A stretch of 64,000 nucleotides of DNA from Neisseriaceae bacterium (GTDB taxonomy: Bacteria; Pseudomonadota; Gammaproteobacteria; Burkholderiales; UBA11063), in assembly GCA_003963245.1 (NCBI GenBank), contig RXJX01000014.1, forward strand, positions 1 to 64,000. Direction: 5' to 3'. The translations under genes were made by a program, and so were the position numbers. Shown one piece after another: positions 8,930 to 18,732 of this stretch. The notes beneath the pieces were generated by a model that had not been told where the DNA came from, searched no databases, and worked only from the letters and a program-made list of their open reading frames with translations. How positions within the stretch are numbered: the first letter of the stretch is position 1; each line of letters begins with the position of its first letter.

Positions 8930-10281
8930 TGACTAAGAAAAAACTCACCCTCAAAGAAAAAATTGCCTACGGAATTGGTGATCTAGGTAATGGTTTTACC
9001 TTTGACCTCGGACAGGCATACTTACTTAAATTTTATACGGATGTTTGCGGTATTGGCGCTGCAGCAGCTGGTGGTGTATTTTTATTCAGTAAAATTTTTG
9101 ATGCCTTTATGGATGTGCTGGCTGGATCATTTGTCGATAAGCGTAAAGCCTCTAAAAACGGTAAATACCGCCCGGTTATGATGACCTCGGCAGTTTTTTT
9201 AGCATTTCTAACCGTAATTACTTTCATTGCTCCTGATGTATCTGTCCAGGGTAAGCTGATTTATGCTTATGCCAGCTATATGATTTGGGGGTTATGTTAC
9301 TCAATGGTTAATATACCTTACGGATCACTTTCCGCTGCTATGACACAAGATGTCCACGACAGGACTCAACTAGCTTCATTTCGTCAAGGTGGCTCGTTAT
9401 TGGCATTGCTAATAACTGGTGTAGTCTTCATGCCTATTGTCCTGCTATTTAGCGATACGCGCTGGGGTTTCCCTGTTGCTGCGGCTGCCATGGCAATCGT
9501 CGGAGTAATGTCACATGCTTATTGCTATAAAAACACCAGAGAGAATATTCAAGCAGCAAGCAATGAACCAATTAAAGGCAGCGATTTAAAACACGCACTC
9601 ACTAAAAATCGTCCTTTGTGGATTCTAATTATTATGTCAATTTTCACAATTTCTGCATACAATATCAAAATTGCGATGTTAATTTATTTTTGTGAATACA
9701 ATTTGGGCGATGTAAAATTAATGGCATTAATTAACTTTATTATTATCGGTAGCTCAGTCGTTTCAATAACCTCAATACCTAAACTCGTAAAAATCTTTGG
9801 TAAGAAAAAAACGATGCTATTAGGATTTGGAATTAGCATTACCGCAGATATTATCAATTTTCTGATACCATCCAGCCCAATCAGCTTTACCATCTTGGCA
9901 ACTATTGCATTCGTAGCAATCAGTATCCCGAATGGAATTGTCTGGGCATTAATTTCTGATATTATTGATTTTGGCGAATGGAAAACTGGTAAACGTGCTG
10001 CTGGAGTGACTTACGCTGCATTTAGCTTTTCACGTAAACTAGCACAATCGATCTCAGGGTTCTCAGCAGGGCTTGGTTTATCATTAATCGGTTATATCCC
10101 TAATGCGGTACAAACCCAGCATGTCTTATTGGGAATTAAAGGTTTATTATTGCTCTACCCCGCAATTACAATTTTAATTGCAGCATTGATTATTGCCCTA
10201 TGGTATGAGTTAACCGATGAACGTTGTAATCAAATTGTTGCGGATCTTCAGCAAAGAAAACTTAGTAACAGTGCCGTATAA
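8929..10281 (+). CDS. GPH-family glycoside:cation symporter (MelB/GusB-like)
   Basis: A 450-residue, 12-helix transporter. The N-terminal YGIGDLGNGFTFDLG segment, DVLAGSFVDKRKASKNGKYRP after helix 2 and DRTQLASFRQGG (about residue 143) are the classic features of the glycoside-pentoside-hexuronide family. It brings in a disaccharide or glucuronide with Na+ or H+. It overlaps the GH31 stop codon by one base, so transport and hydrolysis are translationally coupled. GPH members import melibiose, xylosides and glucuronides; the uxuA/uxuB context favours a uronate-bearing substrate. Confidence 0.92.
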   Translation: MTKKKLTLKEKIAYGIGDLGNGFTFDLGQAYLLKFYTDVCGIGAAAAGGVFLFSKIFDAFMDVLAGSFVDKRKASKNGKYRPVMMTSAVFLAFLTVITFIAPDVSVQGKLIYAYASYMIWGLCYSMVNIPYGSLSAAMTQDVHDRTQLASFRQGGSLLALLITGVVFMPIVLLFSDTRWGFPVAAAAMAIVGVMSHAYCYKNTRENIQAASNEPIKGSDLKHALTKNRPLWILIIMSIFTISAYNIKIAMLIYFCEYNLGDVKLMALINFIIIGSSVVSITSIPKLVKIFGKKKTMLLGFGISITADIINFLIPSSPISFTILATIAFVAISIPNGIVWALISDIIDFGEWKTGKRAAGVTYAAFSFSRKLAQSISGFSAGLGLSLIGYIPNAVQTQHVLLGIKGLLLLYPAITILIAALIIALWYELTDERCNQIVADLQQRKLSNSAV

Positions 10282-10331
10282 CAATTTTGATTTACAGTTA
10301 ATTAATTATTTTTTATAGCTTAGGAAATTTT

Positions 10332-11165
10332 ATGCAATCAAATAATAAAGTAGCAGTAGTAACTGGCGGTAGTGGTGTACTTGGACGTGAATTTTGTCAC
10401 GCATTAGCAAGACAGGGGTATAAAATAGCAATTTTAGGACGCGATCTTGCTACAGGAGAAAAGCTTGCCGATGAAATAAAACAAAACGGTGGTGTCGCAC
10501 TTGCCGTAGCAGCTAATGTGACTGATAAAGCTAGTTTAGAGAGCGCTGCAGCCTTAATTGAACAGCAATTAGGTCGGTGTGATCTATTACTTAACGGAGC
10601 TGGTGGTAACCATCCCAAAGGCACTAGCAGTGAAGAGTATTATAGTGAAGAAATCAATCATAAAGAAAACGCGACTAGTTTTTTTGACCTGGATCCTGAA
10701 GGGATTGATTTTGTCTTTAAACTAAACTTCATGGGTACATTATTACCGTCACAAGTTTTTGGTAAACAGATGTTAGATAAACCACATGCAACAATTATCA
10801 ATATCTCATCAATGAGTGCACTTTGTCCGTTAACTAAGATTCCCGCATATAGTGCAGCTAAAGCAGCCGTTAACAATTTTACTCAATGGTTAGCAGTCCA
10901 TTTTGCTAAAACTAATATCCGTGTAAATGCCATCGCACCAGGTTTTTTTCTTACCCAGCAAAACTACAATTTATTAAAAACTAGTGATGGTGGTTGGACA
11001 CCCCGTGCAGAAAAAATTATTGCTCACACCCCGATGTCGCGCTTTGGCGAATCACAGGAGTTGATTGGAACATTACTGTGGCTCGCAGATGAAAAGGCTT
11101 CAGGATTTGTCAATGGCGTTGTTATTCCGGTTGATGGTGGATTCGCCGCTTATGCTGGAGTATAA
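10332..11165 (+). CDS. uxuB: SDR-family D-mannonate oxidoreductase (fructuronate reductase)
   Basis: A 277-residue short-chain dehydrogenase: TGGSGVLG (residues 11-18) binds the nucleotide, NGAGG follows beta-4, and the catalytic Ser (about 159), Tyr (about 173) and Lys (about 177, YSAAK) are present. The insert GGNHPKGTSSEEYY is typical of the Bacillus YjmF/UxuB type, which reduces D-fructuronate to D-mannonate; it is unrelated to E. coli UxuB. AGGA lies upstream of the ATG. Together with uxuA at the other end of the operon it gives fructuronate to KDG. Uronate isomerase (uxaC) and KDG kinase are not in the window. Gluconate 5-dehydrogenase activity is the main alternative. Confidence 0.85.
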   Translation: MQSNNKVAVVTGGSGVLGREFCHALARQGYKIAILGRDLATGEKLADEIKQNGGVALAVAANVTDKASLESAAALIEQQLGRCDLLLNGAGGNHPKGTSSEEYYSEEINHKENATSFFDLDPEGIDFVFKLNFMGTLLPSQVFGKQMLDKPHATIINISSMSALCPLTKIPAYSAAKAAVNNFTQWLAVHFAKTNIRVNAIAPGFFLTQQNYNLLKTSDGGWTPRAEKIIAHTPMSRFGESQELIGTLLWLADEKASGFVNGVVIPVDGGFAAYAGV

Positions 11166-11199
11166 GCGCACACCCGATTATACTTTATCAATCTTTATA

Positions 11200-11235
11200 A
11201 TGTTAAAAGCAGGCAATAATGCCAGCTTTTAACAT
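11200..11235. terminator. Bidirectional terminator between uxuB and ptsG
   Basis: ATGTTAAAAGC and GCTTTTAACAT form an 11-bp inverted repeat, extended by GGC/GCC across one mismatch, with loop AATAAT. It sits between two convergent genes and has short A/T runs on both sides, so it could stop transcription from either direction. Confidence 0.6.
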
Positions 11236-11250
11236 ATGTGTTACATAAGC

Positions 11251-13365
11251 TTAGTTAAACTCAACTTTGATATCAACACCTGCATTGTATTCATCATGAT
11301 ATCCATGAACAGACAATGTCTTGTTGAGATCAGCCAGATTGGTAAAAACAATCGGCGTAATCATTGATGGAACTTGTGCAGCAATTCCTTCTAGATCAAA
11401 GCGAATTAATGGTGTTCCTTTCTTCACTTCGTCATTTACAGAAACTAATGCTTCAAAACCTTCGCCGCCAAGATTAACCGTATCCATACCAATATGCATC
11501 AACACTTCCAAACCATCTGCCATAGTAATCACACAGGCATGCTTAGTTTTAAACAGCATGGTAACTTTACCGTCAACGGGTGATACCAATACATTAGATG
11601 TTGGCTTAACAGCAAAACCATCACCCATTACTTTGGTTGAAAACACCTGATCTGGCACAGCATCTAGCTTAATTAATTCACCAGCCAAAGGCATAACAAA
11701 ATTGCTTTCCGCTTCTTCTGGAATACTAATTTCAACTGGTGCAACAGGCATAATTGGAGTATGTGCATGTTCCTGTGGCTTAGCTGGTTCTTGGTGAACT
11801 ACGGGAGCTTTAGCTGCGGGAACTTTAACCTGAACCTTACCGTCACGAATTTCTGCCATCTTGGTTTTGATAATTTCTGCACGTGTCCCATATACTGCCT
11901 GAACACTATTCCCAACTTCCAAGACACCAGCAGCACCCAATGCTTTTAGTTGTCCTTTATTAACTTTACTCTTATCACGAACTTCGATTCTCAAACGAGA
12001 CATACACGCATTTAAGGTAGAGATATTTTCAATACCACCAAAAGCAGCTAATACCTGTGCAGCATGCTGGTAACCGTCTACATCATCTACCCGCTCTTCC
12101 ATTTCTTCAGCATCACCTTTTTCACGACCAGGCGTTGCCAAGTCAAATTTACGAATAATAAAGCGGAATCCAAAATAATATAACGGAGTAAAGAAGACTA
12201 AACCAACAACAATAACCCACCACCAAGGCGTGCGTCCTGGCATAACTCCAAATAATAAGAAATCAATCAAACCACCAGAGAATGTCATACCGATATGCAC
12301 ACCTAACATGTGCATAACCATGAATGATAAACCAGCAAAAATTGCGTGAATAGCAAATAATACTGGCGCTACGAATAAGAATGAAAATTCAATTGGTTCT
12401 GTAATTCCAGTTAAAAAAGAAGTTAATGCAGCAGAGAACATCAATGCCCCAACAACTTTTTTCTTCTCTGGGGCAGCTTCTTTATACATTGCATAAGCAG
12501 CTGCAGGCAGACCAAACATCATGAAAGGAAACTTACCAGTCATAAAGGTACCTGCGGTAAATGGTACACCATCTTTTAACTGTGCAAAAAATATTGTTTG
12601 ATCACCATGAACTAATTGACCAGATTTAGACATGTAATCACCAAACTGATACCAGAATGGATTATAAAAAATATGGTGTAAACCAAAAGGAATTAGCGAA
12701 CGTTCAATAACTCCAAAGACAAACGCGGATAAAGTTAAATTCGCATTAATCATTGAATCAGAGAACCATTGTAAGAAATTACCAATCGGAGGCCAAACAA
12801 TACATAATACTAGACCTAAAATAATTGCTACAACTGCAGTCATGATTGGTACAAAGCGTTTTCCTGCAAAGAATGCCAAATATGGTGGCAGTTCAATATC
12901 ATAGTATTTTTTATAAATTTTGGCGGCCAATATCCCCATGATGATTCCACCAAATACCCCCATTTGCAGGGTTGGAATGCCAAGAACTACCGCAAGTTTA
13001 GGATTTGGATGCTGTAACTGGGCAATAACATCGGGAACCCCGCTTGCTAAACCAACTACAACATTCATGATCAAGAAACCAACCAATGCGGCAAGTGCTG
13101 CCACACCTTCGCCGCCAGATAAACCTACTGCTACACCGACGCAGAATAAGATCGGTAAATTAGCAAAAACAATTCCACCAGCCTGCTCCATATAATGTGC
13201 TAAAGATTGAAACCAATGAGCATCCAAAAAAGGTAAATATTGAACTAATGCAGGATTCTGGAAGGCATTACCTAATGCCAGTAAAATACCCGCAGCAGGT
13301 AAAAGCGCAACTGGTAACATCAGTGACTGACCCACCTGTTGCAAAACGGCAAAAAACTTTCTCAT
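11251..13365 (-). CDS. ptsG: PTS glucose-type EIICBA permease
   Basis: A 704-residue fused phosphotransferase permease. The membrane IIC domain occupies roughly residues 1-395. The IIB domain follows, with the phosphorylated Cys454 in NACMSRLR, then a Pro/Ala-rich linker (about 520-560). The IIA domain has its phospho-His624 in LMHIGMD. The order C-B-A and the N-terminal QSLMLPVALLPAAGILL fit the glucose subgroup; N-acetylglucosamine specificity (NagE) is the alternative. It imports and phosphorylates a hexose using PEP via HPr and EI, whose genes are not in the window. It stands alone with a 296-bp upstream region; AGGA precedes the ATG. Confidence 0.92.
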   Translation of the reverse strand: MRKFFAVLQQVGQSLMLPVALLPAAGILLALGNAFQNPALVQYLPFLDAHWFQSLAHYMEQAGGIVFANLPILFCVGVAVGLSGGEGVAALAALVGFLIMNVVVGLASGVPDVIAQLQHPNPKLAVVLGIPTLQMGVFGGIIMGILAAKIYKKYYDIELPPYLAFFAGKRFVPIMTAVVAIILGLVLCIVWPPIGNFLQWFSDSMINANLTLSAFVFGVIERSLIPFGLHHIFYNPFWYQFGDYMSKSGQLVHGDQTIFFAQLKDGVPFTAGTFMTGKFPFMMFGLPAAAYAMYKEAAPEKKKVVGALMFSAALTSFLTGITEPIEFSFLFVAPVLFAIHAIFAGLSFMVMHMLGVHIGMTFSGGLIDFLLFGVMPGRTPWWWVIVVGLVFFTPLYYFGFRFIIRKFDLATPGREKGDAEEMEERVDDVDGYQHAAQVLAAFGGIENISTLNACMSRLRIEVRDKSKVNKGQLKALGAAGVLEVGNSVQAVYGTRAEIIKTKMAEIRDGKVQVKVPAAKAPVVHQEPAKPQEHAHTPIMPVAPVEISIPEEAESNFVMPLAGELIKLDAVPDQVFSTKVMGDGFAVKPTSNVLVSPVDGKVTMLFKTKHACVITMADGLEVLMHIGMDTVNLGGEGFEALVSVNDEVKKGTPLIRFDLEGIAAQVPSMITPIVFTNLADLNKTLSVHGYHDEYNAGVDIKVEFN

Positions 13366-13661
13366 GATACATCCTAAAAAAGAAAATTAGACTATACAAA
13401 CAATTATTAATATTATTAAAACTTTCAACAGCACCTAAAACATATCTATAAAAACAATATTGGCACGCAGATAAAAGCCTTGATTAATAAATGGTTTTAA
13501 TACTAAGCAGCTGAAACCAGCAGCACATTGCCATTAATAATCAAGTTAGAGCTAACACTTAAACAACATTAATTCTACCACAGAATACATCGTTATTACT
13601 AGAGGCTCAAAGAGATATAGTAGTATTCACAACAAATCAAATCGTAAAGAGGTTTGCTTGC
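13366..13661. other. Intergenic region between ptsG and pssA
   Basis: About 300 AT-rich bases upstream of ptsG. A possible -10 TATAGT on the minus strand lies near 13390, but no good -35 was found at the right distance. No gene or strong repeat seen. Confidence 0.4.
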
Positions 13662-14384
13662 TCATCTACGATTAAAAAAGCAGGAAATAAAATGAAAATT
13701 TATGGAATAGACAATATAAAGCGCAATAACAGCAAATATTGCAGAAGCCCTGAATAAATGAATCAAGAAAGATAGTAGAATAACACTAGCGACAACCATG
13801 AATAAGTTAAACTTACTTGAAATATTAATTTCTTTAAAACTATAAAACTTAATATTACTAACCATCAACAACGCTGAAATCGTAGTAATAACGCTTCCCA
13901 ATAAGATTATCTCTGAATTATGCCATTGATTTTGCACACAGAGTAAAATAAACGAGACTAAAAATCCACCCGCAATTGTTGAAGATAGACCTTGAAAATA
14001 ACGTTTATCCACTTGTGCCAGCATAACATTAAATCTAGCTAGGCGTAAGCCAGCACAAGCACAAAAAATAAAACAAACAATATAGCCGAATTTACCTAAG
14101 GAAAACAAACCCCAACAATAAAGCATAATTGACGGAGCCACACCATATGCCATCATATCAGTAATACTATCAAAGGAAGCGCCAAATGGCGTACAGGTAT
14201 TTGTCAACCTTGCACTTCTACCGTCTAACCCATCAAATATCATTGCTATAATCACACCATATGCGGCAGCATGAAAGCTGCCAGATGCAGATTGAAGTAC
14301 AGAGTAGAACGCAGCCAACATGGCACATAAGGTGAAAAAGCTTGGAACTACGAACTTAAGCCTTTTTAAATTAACCAATTTCAT
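13662..14384 (-). CDS. pssA: CDP-diacylglycerol--serine O-phosphatidyltransferase
   Basis: Makes phosphatidylserine, the precursor of phosphatidylethanolamine, at the inner membrane. The complete CDP-alcohol phosphotransferase motif is visible: D54-G55-x2-A58-R59-x8-G68-x3-D72-x3-D76. The protein is 240 residues with about 6-8 membrane helices, the size of the integral-membrane (type II) PssA. It lies 20 nt after lgt on the same strand, probably in one envelope-biogenesis operon. Confidence 0.92.
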   Translation of the reverse strand: MKLVNLKRLKFVVPSFFTLCAMLAAFYSVLQSASGSFHAAAYGVIIAMIFDGLDGRSARLTNTCTPFGASFDSITDMMAYGVAPSIMLYCWGLFSLGKFGYIVCFIFCACAGLRLARFNVMLAQVDKRYFQGLSSTIAGGFLVSFILLCVQNQWHNSEIILLGSVITTISALLMVSNIKFYSFKEINISSKFNLFMVVASVILLSFLIHLFRASAIFAVIALYIVYSINFHFISCFFNRR

Positions 14385-14404
14385 ACTTTCATAATCATTG
14401 AAAA

Positions 14405-15220
14405 TTAATGTGTGATTGAAGTCTTACTACGCGAGCCCCACCAAAATATTATTATACCAGCAATTATCATTGGGAATGAATAAAATTGTCCAAGCGACAA
14501 ACCAGTAGATGCCACAATTCCAGTTGCAAAAGCATCCGGTTCACGGAAAAACTCCAGAATAAATCTAGCCAAGCCATAACCAATCATAAATACACCAGAG
14601 GTTTGTCCAAGTTTACGCGGTTTGCTGGTAAAAATCAGCAATATTAAAAAGAGAACAACTCCTTCAGCAAAGGCTTCATAGAGTTGTGACGGGTGGCGCG
14701 GCAACATTGAACCTGATGCAGGAAAAACCATACCCCACGGTAAATCAGGACTCGAAAAACGTCCCCATAGCTCACCGTTAATAAAATTCCCTAAGCGACC
14801 AAACATTAGACAGACAGGTATAAATGGTGCAATAAAATCTGAAATCACAAAAAAGTTACTATTAATCTTGCGGGCGAACAAATACACCGCAACAAAAACA
14901 CCAAGCATTCCACCATGAAACGACATCCCACCATCCCAAGTTTTAACGATATCTAATGGATGAGATAAATAATAATCAGGGCGATAAAATAAACAATAGC
15001 CCAAGCGTCCACCTAAAATAACACCGAGAGCACCATAAAAAAGAAAATCATCAATCATCTTTTGCGTTAACACCGGATGACCAAATTTACCAATTCGCCA
15101 TTTACCGCCATAAAGAAAAAACAAAAAACCTAAAAGATACATCACACCATACCAGTGTAGTTTAATAGGACCAAAGCTTAGTGCCACCGGATCAATATGC
15201 GGATACATTAACATAAACAA
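14405..15220 (-). CDS. lgt: Prolipoprotein diacylglyceryl transferase
   Basis: Transfers diacylglycerol from phosphatidylglycerol to the lipobox cysteine of prolipoproteins, the first step of lipoprotein maturation. The signature GRLGNFINGELWGR is present (about residues 141-154), as are SFHGGMLG and the conserved RHPSQLYEA segment. Length 271 residues with about seven membrane helices is normal. Lipoproteins served by it include the outer-membrane factors in this window. It is divergent from mdh copy 1 and upstream of pssA. Confidence 0.96.
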   Translation of the reverse strand: MFMLMYPHIDPVALSFGPIKLHWYGVMYLLGFLFFLYGGKWRIGKFGHPVLTQKMIDDFLFYGALGVILGGRLGYCLFYRPDYYLSHPLDIVKTWDGGMSFHGGMLGVFVAVYLFARKINSNFFVISDFIAPFIPVCLMFGRLGNFINGELWGRFSSPDLPWGMVFPASGSMLPRHPSQLYEAFAEGVVLFLILLIFTSKPRKLGQTSGVFMIGYGLARFILEFFREPDAFATGIVASTGLSLGQFYSFPMIIAGIIIFWWGSRSKTSITH

Positions 15221-15350
15221 GCCTTATAATTAGATTAAATTCTGTACATAGAAATTTATTTACTTAACAAACCAGTTATTCTAACCTATCGTTGGCTTTT
15301 TTGCTAAAATATGCTCCTGTTAAATAATCTTTATTATATGGAGTTCATTT

Positions 15351-16331
15351 ATGAAAGCACCTGTACGTGTTGCGGTAACCGGAGCTGCCGGTCAAATCAG
15401 TTATAGCTTATTATTCCGTATTGCCAGCGGTGACATGCTCGGTAAAGACCAGCCTGTTATCTTGCAGCTATTGGAAATTGAGCCTGCCATGAATGCTCTA
15501 AAAGGCGTGATTATGGAGTTGGATGATTGTGCATTTCCTTTAGTACATGGAATTGTGGCTAGTAGCGATCCAATGGTAGCATTTAAAGATGCCGATATTG
15601 CATTACTAGTAGGTGCTCGTCCACGCTCAAAAGGAATGGAACGCAAAGATTTACTAGAAGCTAATGGCGCGATTTTTACAGTACAAGGTAAAGCTTTGGC
15701 TGCAGTTGCCAGCAAAGATGTTAAAGTTTTGGTAGTTGGAAACCCAGCTAATACCAATGCATTGATTTTATCTAAAAATGCAGCAGGTTTAAACCCACGC
15801 AATATTACAGCAATGATGCGTTTAGATCACAACCGTGCGATGAGTCAACTAGCAGCTAAAGTTGGTTGCCATACCACTGACATAAGCCATGTTGTTGCTT
15901 GGGGTAATCACTCTTCAACCCAATATCCAGATATTTTCAATGCTACTGCTAAAGGTAAAAAAGCTAGTGAATTAGTTGATGAAAATTGGTTAGTAACTGA
16001 CTTTATTCCAACTGTACAAAAACGTGGAGCTGCAATTATTGAAGCTCGTGGATTATCTTCAGCAGCTTCTGCTGCTAATGCTGCGATTGATCATATCCGT
16101 AGCTGGGTACTTGGTACAGCTGAAGGTGAAATCGTTACTATGGGTGTTCCATCGGATGGCAGCTATGGCATTCCTGAAGGCGTGATATTCGGTTACCCAT
16201 GTACTTGTAAAAATGGTGAATATACTGTAGTTCAAGGTTTTGCAATCAGCGACTTTAGCCGTAAATATATTGACGCAACCTATAATGAATTATGTGAAGA
16301 ACGTGAAGCAATTAAACATCTATTAGGTTAA
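15351..16331 (+). CDS. mdh: Malate dehydrogenase, copy 1
   Basis: Oxidises malate to oxaloacetate with NAD in the TCA cycle. The 326-residue protein has the Rossmann segment [11 protein letters not shown], the substrate-binding [11 protein letters not shown] loop, NPANTNA, the LDHNRA segment and the catalytic WGNHSSTQ. It is the cytosolic-MDH-like type found in Betaproteobacteria. GGAG sits upstream of the ATG. A near-identical paralogue lies at 41498-42484. It is monocistronic, ending in a strong terminator, and converges on an efflux cassette whose homologue follows the second mdh. Confidence 0.96.
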   Translation: MKAPVRVAVTGAAGQISYSLLFRIASGDMLGKDQPVILQLLEIEPAMNALKGVIMELDDCAFPLVHGIVASSDPMVAFKDADIALLVGARPRSKGMERKDLLEANGAIFTVQGKALAAVASKDVKVLVVGNPANTNALILSKNAAGLNPRNITAMMRLDHNRAMSQLAAKVGCHTTDISHVVAWGNHSSTQYPDIFNATAKGKKASELVDENWLVTDFIPTVQKRGAAIIEARGLSSAASAANAAIDHIRSWVLGTAEGEIVTMGVPSDGSYGIPEGVIFGYPCTCKNGEYTVVQGFAISDFSRKYIDATYNELCEEREAIKHLLG

Positions 16332-16347
16332 TAATCTAATTAATTGT

Positions 16348-16381
16348 AAAAATAGCCGAATTTTATATCGGCTATTTTTTT
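16348..16381 (+). terminator. Intrinsic terminator of mdh copy 1
   Basis: AAAAATAGCCGA (16348-16359) pairs perfectly with TCGGCTATTTTT (16368-16379), followed by more T. The same stem core occurs in the terminator of the glutamate dehydrogenase gene near 21110. Confidence 0.9.
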
Positions 16382-16442
16382 ACCTTCACGGTTTAACTTG
16401 GTAATTTTCCCCTATAAGAGCTAAATCAATTTTGTCCTTAAT

Positions 16443-17849
16443 CTATTGACTATTATTACTCGACTCTGCTTTCTCTCCTGACTTATATCCTCCAGCAACC
16501 TCTTGGTAAAGATTGACAATTGTTAGCAGCTGCTGTAGTTTATCTTGATTCAAATTAATCAAAATTCGATCCAAGGCAATCTTGCTATTCAAAGTTGATA
16601 AATAGCTTTGAATTCCTTTTTGATACAAGCGCTGATTTAAATTATAGGCTTTTGCTAGATGATCAGTCGCTGACTCAGTCTGCATAAGTTTTGCAGTTAA
16701 GCGCTGATTAGCAGAAAGGGCGTTAGTTGTGTCACGAAGTGCTTTTTGTAAAGTGTCAACATAGTTATAATAAGATACCTTATCTAAACCACGTGCTTTA
16801 GCTATTTCACCAAAAGCCGACATATTAAATACTGGAATTTTAAGAAGCTGATCATTAAAATCAACGGCATTTGACATTAACGGTGTTGGAAAATAATAAT
16901 TATTATTACCAGCAACCGGACCACCAATAAAATCTAATTGCACTGTGGGTAATAACTGACTAGCCGCTAAACCAATCCCCTCGTTTGAAGCACGCAGTCG
17001 ATTCTCTGCCATTTGCATATCAGGACGATTTTCCAATACGGTCAATGGTAAAGTACCCGGAACTAATTGCTTATTATTTAATTCTGCAAACGATTTATTG
17101 GTTTTCAAATCTCCGGGATTATGATTAATTAAATATTGTAAAGCATTGCGGCTAACTATTATATTTTGCTCAATTACTTGTTGTTCACCACGAATCAAAT
17201 TTACTTGCGAGCGTAGTTCCTCAACATTGATATCAGCACTTAAACCACCGCGATAAACTTTGCTAGCAATATCAGCTTGATGAGTAAGATCATCTGCCAA
17301 CTGTTGAAGTAATGTTCTTCGCTCAATTTCAGCCAAATAAGTGAAATAACTAGCTGTTATTTGACTGATTACCGTAAGCTTAATTGCATCATCCTCAGCC
17401 TTTGCTTCAGCTAATTCATATTTTGCTTTTTTTTGTTGCTTTATTTGACTAAAAACATTCATCGTGTAATTAGGCGCAATTAAAGCTAAAAGTCCAGGAA
17501 AGCCTGTTGCAGGATTATTCGAGTAACCTAGTAATACATTAATATCTGGAATCCATTGAAACTGAATTTTTTTTAGCTCACCTTCGGCAGCTTCAATATG
17601 CCCTCGTGACATGTTGAGTGAGTTATTATTCGCCAAACCGCTTTCAATCAGCTGATCTAATAGTGGATCATTAAACCCTTGCCACCACGCAATATACGGT
17701 AAATTACTTTCATTACCAGATTCAATATTACGATCTGGAACTGACCACTGGTTTTTAACTGGAACATCTGGCTTATGATAAGTATTATTATAAGCACACC
17801 CCAAGAGAATAAAAGGTAGCAATGCCAGTGGTTTAATTATGTGCTTCAT
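16443..17849 (-). CDS. Outer-membrane efflux lipoprotein (NodT/TolC family), cassette 1
   Basis: A 468-residue outer-membrane factor. The signal peptide ends in the lipobox LLGC (Cys18), so the protein is lipid-anchored. Two OEP repeats follow, each with the family's long-helix pattern; WWQGFNDPLLDQLIESGLAN and the NRPDMQMAENRLRA segment (about residue 275) are standard NodT/OprM markers. It is the last gene of the minus-strand cassette HlyD - FUSC half A - FUSC half B - OMF and overlaps the FUSC-B gene by 17 nt. It would provide the exit duct. A paralogue is at 45444-46805. Confidence 0.92.
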   Translation of the reverse strand: MKHIIKPLALLPFILLGCAYNNTYHKPDVPVKNQWSVPDRNIESGNESNLPYIAWWQGFNDPLLDQLIESGLANNNSLNMSRGHIEAAEGELKKIQFQWIPDINVLLGYSNNPATGFPGLLALIAPNYTMNVFSQIKQQKKAKYELAEAKAEDDAIKLTVISQITASYFTYLAEIERRTLLQQLADDLTHQADIASKVYRGGLSADINVEELRSQVNLIRGEQQVIEQNIIVSRNALQYLINHNPGDLKTNKSFAELNNKQLVPGTLPLTVLENRPDMQMAENRLRASNEGIGLAASQLLPTVQLDFIGGPVAGNNNYYFPTPLMSNAVDFNDQLLKIPVFNMSAFGEIAKARGLDKVSYYNYVDTLQKALRDTTNALSANQRLTAKLMQTESATDHLAKAYNLNQRLYQKGIQSYLSTLNSKIALDRILINLNQDKLQQLLTIVNLYQEVAGGYKSGEKAESSNNSQ

Positions 17850-18732
17850 GAATAACTCCAGAATTAATGGTAATTTGATGCTCTAGCAAAGAAGTTAGTT
17901 GAGCTAAATCAGCCTGAACTTGATTATAGATATCAAAATAATCATGCTTATGATAGCGTTTGGTATAGTAAGCAGAATAGAGCGCTTTCAATGCAACAAA
18001 AATCCGATTACTGAGCGCCACAAAATAGTTAAACTCATCACCAACCGCCTGCTCAGAACTATGCAAAAATTGGGCATTACGAACTAAATTATTAACTTCA
18101 GTTAAACTACGATTTAGTGCCACACAACTATGATACCACTTAGTTTTTTGAATTTTATCTTGATTTAACAAATTGACTAATTCAGAGAGATGCTGCAGTA
18201 CCTCATTTTGAGTGTCACGAATAAACCGTTGCATCATATGATGCCGACGAAACCAGAAATATTCAAAAAGTAAAATAATTACAAATGCAAATATAGTACA
18301 AATCGCATAGTCAACTAAAAAGAAGGTAATTGAAAATGAATTATGCGCATAAAAATATCCAGTTCCAATAACCGCGGTGTTAACTGTGAATACAGTTGGT
18401 ACACTATACGCATGTCCGACTAAAAAATAGGCAAAAAATATAGTTAGTGGAATAATCAATATTAATGTACGATAATCCAAATGCCCTATAAACCATAGCA
18501 AATACCCGCTAAACAAACCTAACAACATCCCCCAAAAACGATGATACGCACGAAACAGCGTTGTGCCACTATCAAAGCCTGCATAAATCATCATTACTGC
18601 AAATCCGGTCCATCCAGCGCGCGGAAAACGTAATATCTCTTGAAACCAGATGGTAAACGTAAAGACAATACAAATATGTAAAGCTCTAAGCGCCTTGTAG
18701 CTTAGATTTGGTGAAGTTAGTTTCGAGAGCAT
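17833..18732 (-). CDS. FUSC-type inner-membrane efflux protein, second half (cassette 1)
   Basis: About 299 residues: five or six membrane helices (about residues 15-155, including the FPRAGWTGFAVMMIYAGFD segment) and then a soluble helical part. This matches one half of AaeB/FUSC aromatic-acid exporters, which normally have two such TM-plus-soluble halves in one ~650-residue chain. Translation could begin at TTG 18744, but ATG 18732 has GGA eight bases upstream and is preferred. It overlaps the upstream half-gene by 16 nt, so the two are translationally coupled and probably form a heteromer. Confidence 0.8.
   Translation of the reverse strand: MLSKLTSPNLSYKALRALHICIVFTFTIWFQEILRFPRAGWTGFAVMMIYAGFDSGTTLFRAYHRFWGMLLGLFSGYLLWFIGHLDYRTLILIIPLTIFFAYFLVGHAYSVPTVFTVNTAVIGTGYFYAHNSFSITFFLVDYAICTIFAFVIILLFEYFWFRRHHMMQRFIRDTQNEVLQHLSELVNLLNQDKIQKTKWYHSCVALNRSLTEVNNLVRNAQFLHSSEQAVGDEFNYFVALSNRIFVALKALYSAYYTKRYHKHDYFDIYNQVQADLAQLTSLLEHQITINSGVIHEAHN

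Noticed and set aside
12920..13195. 91-codon plus-strand frame inside ptsG
   Set aside because: Shadow of the permease gene, which has all PTS domain signatures on the other strand.
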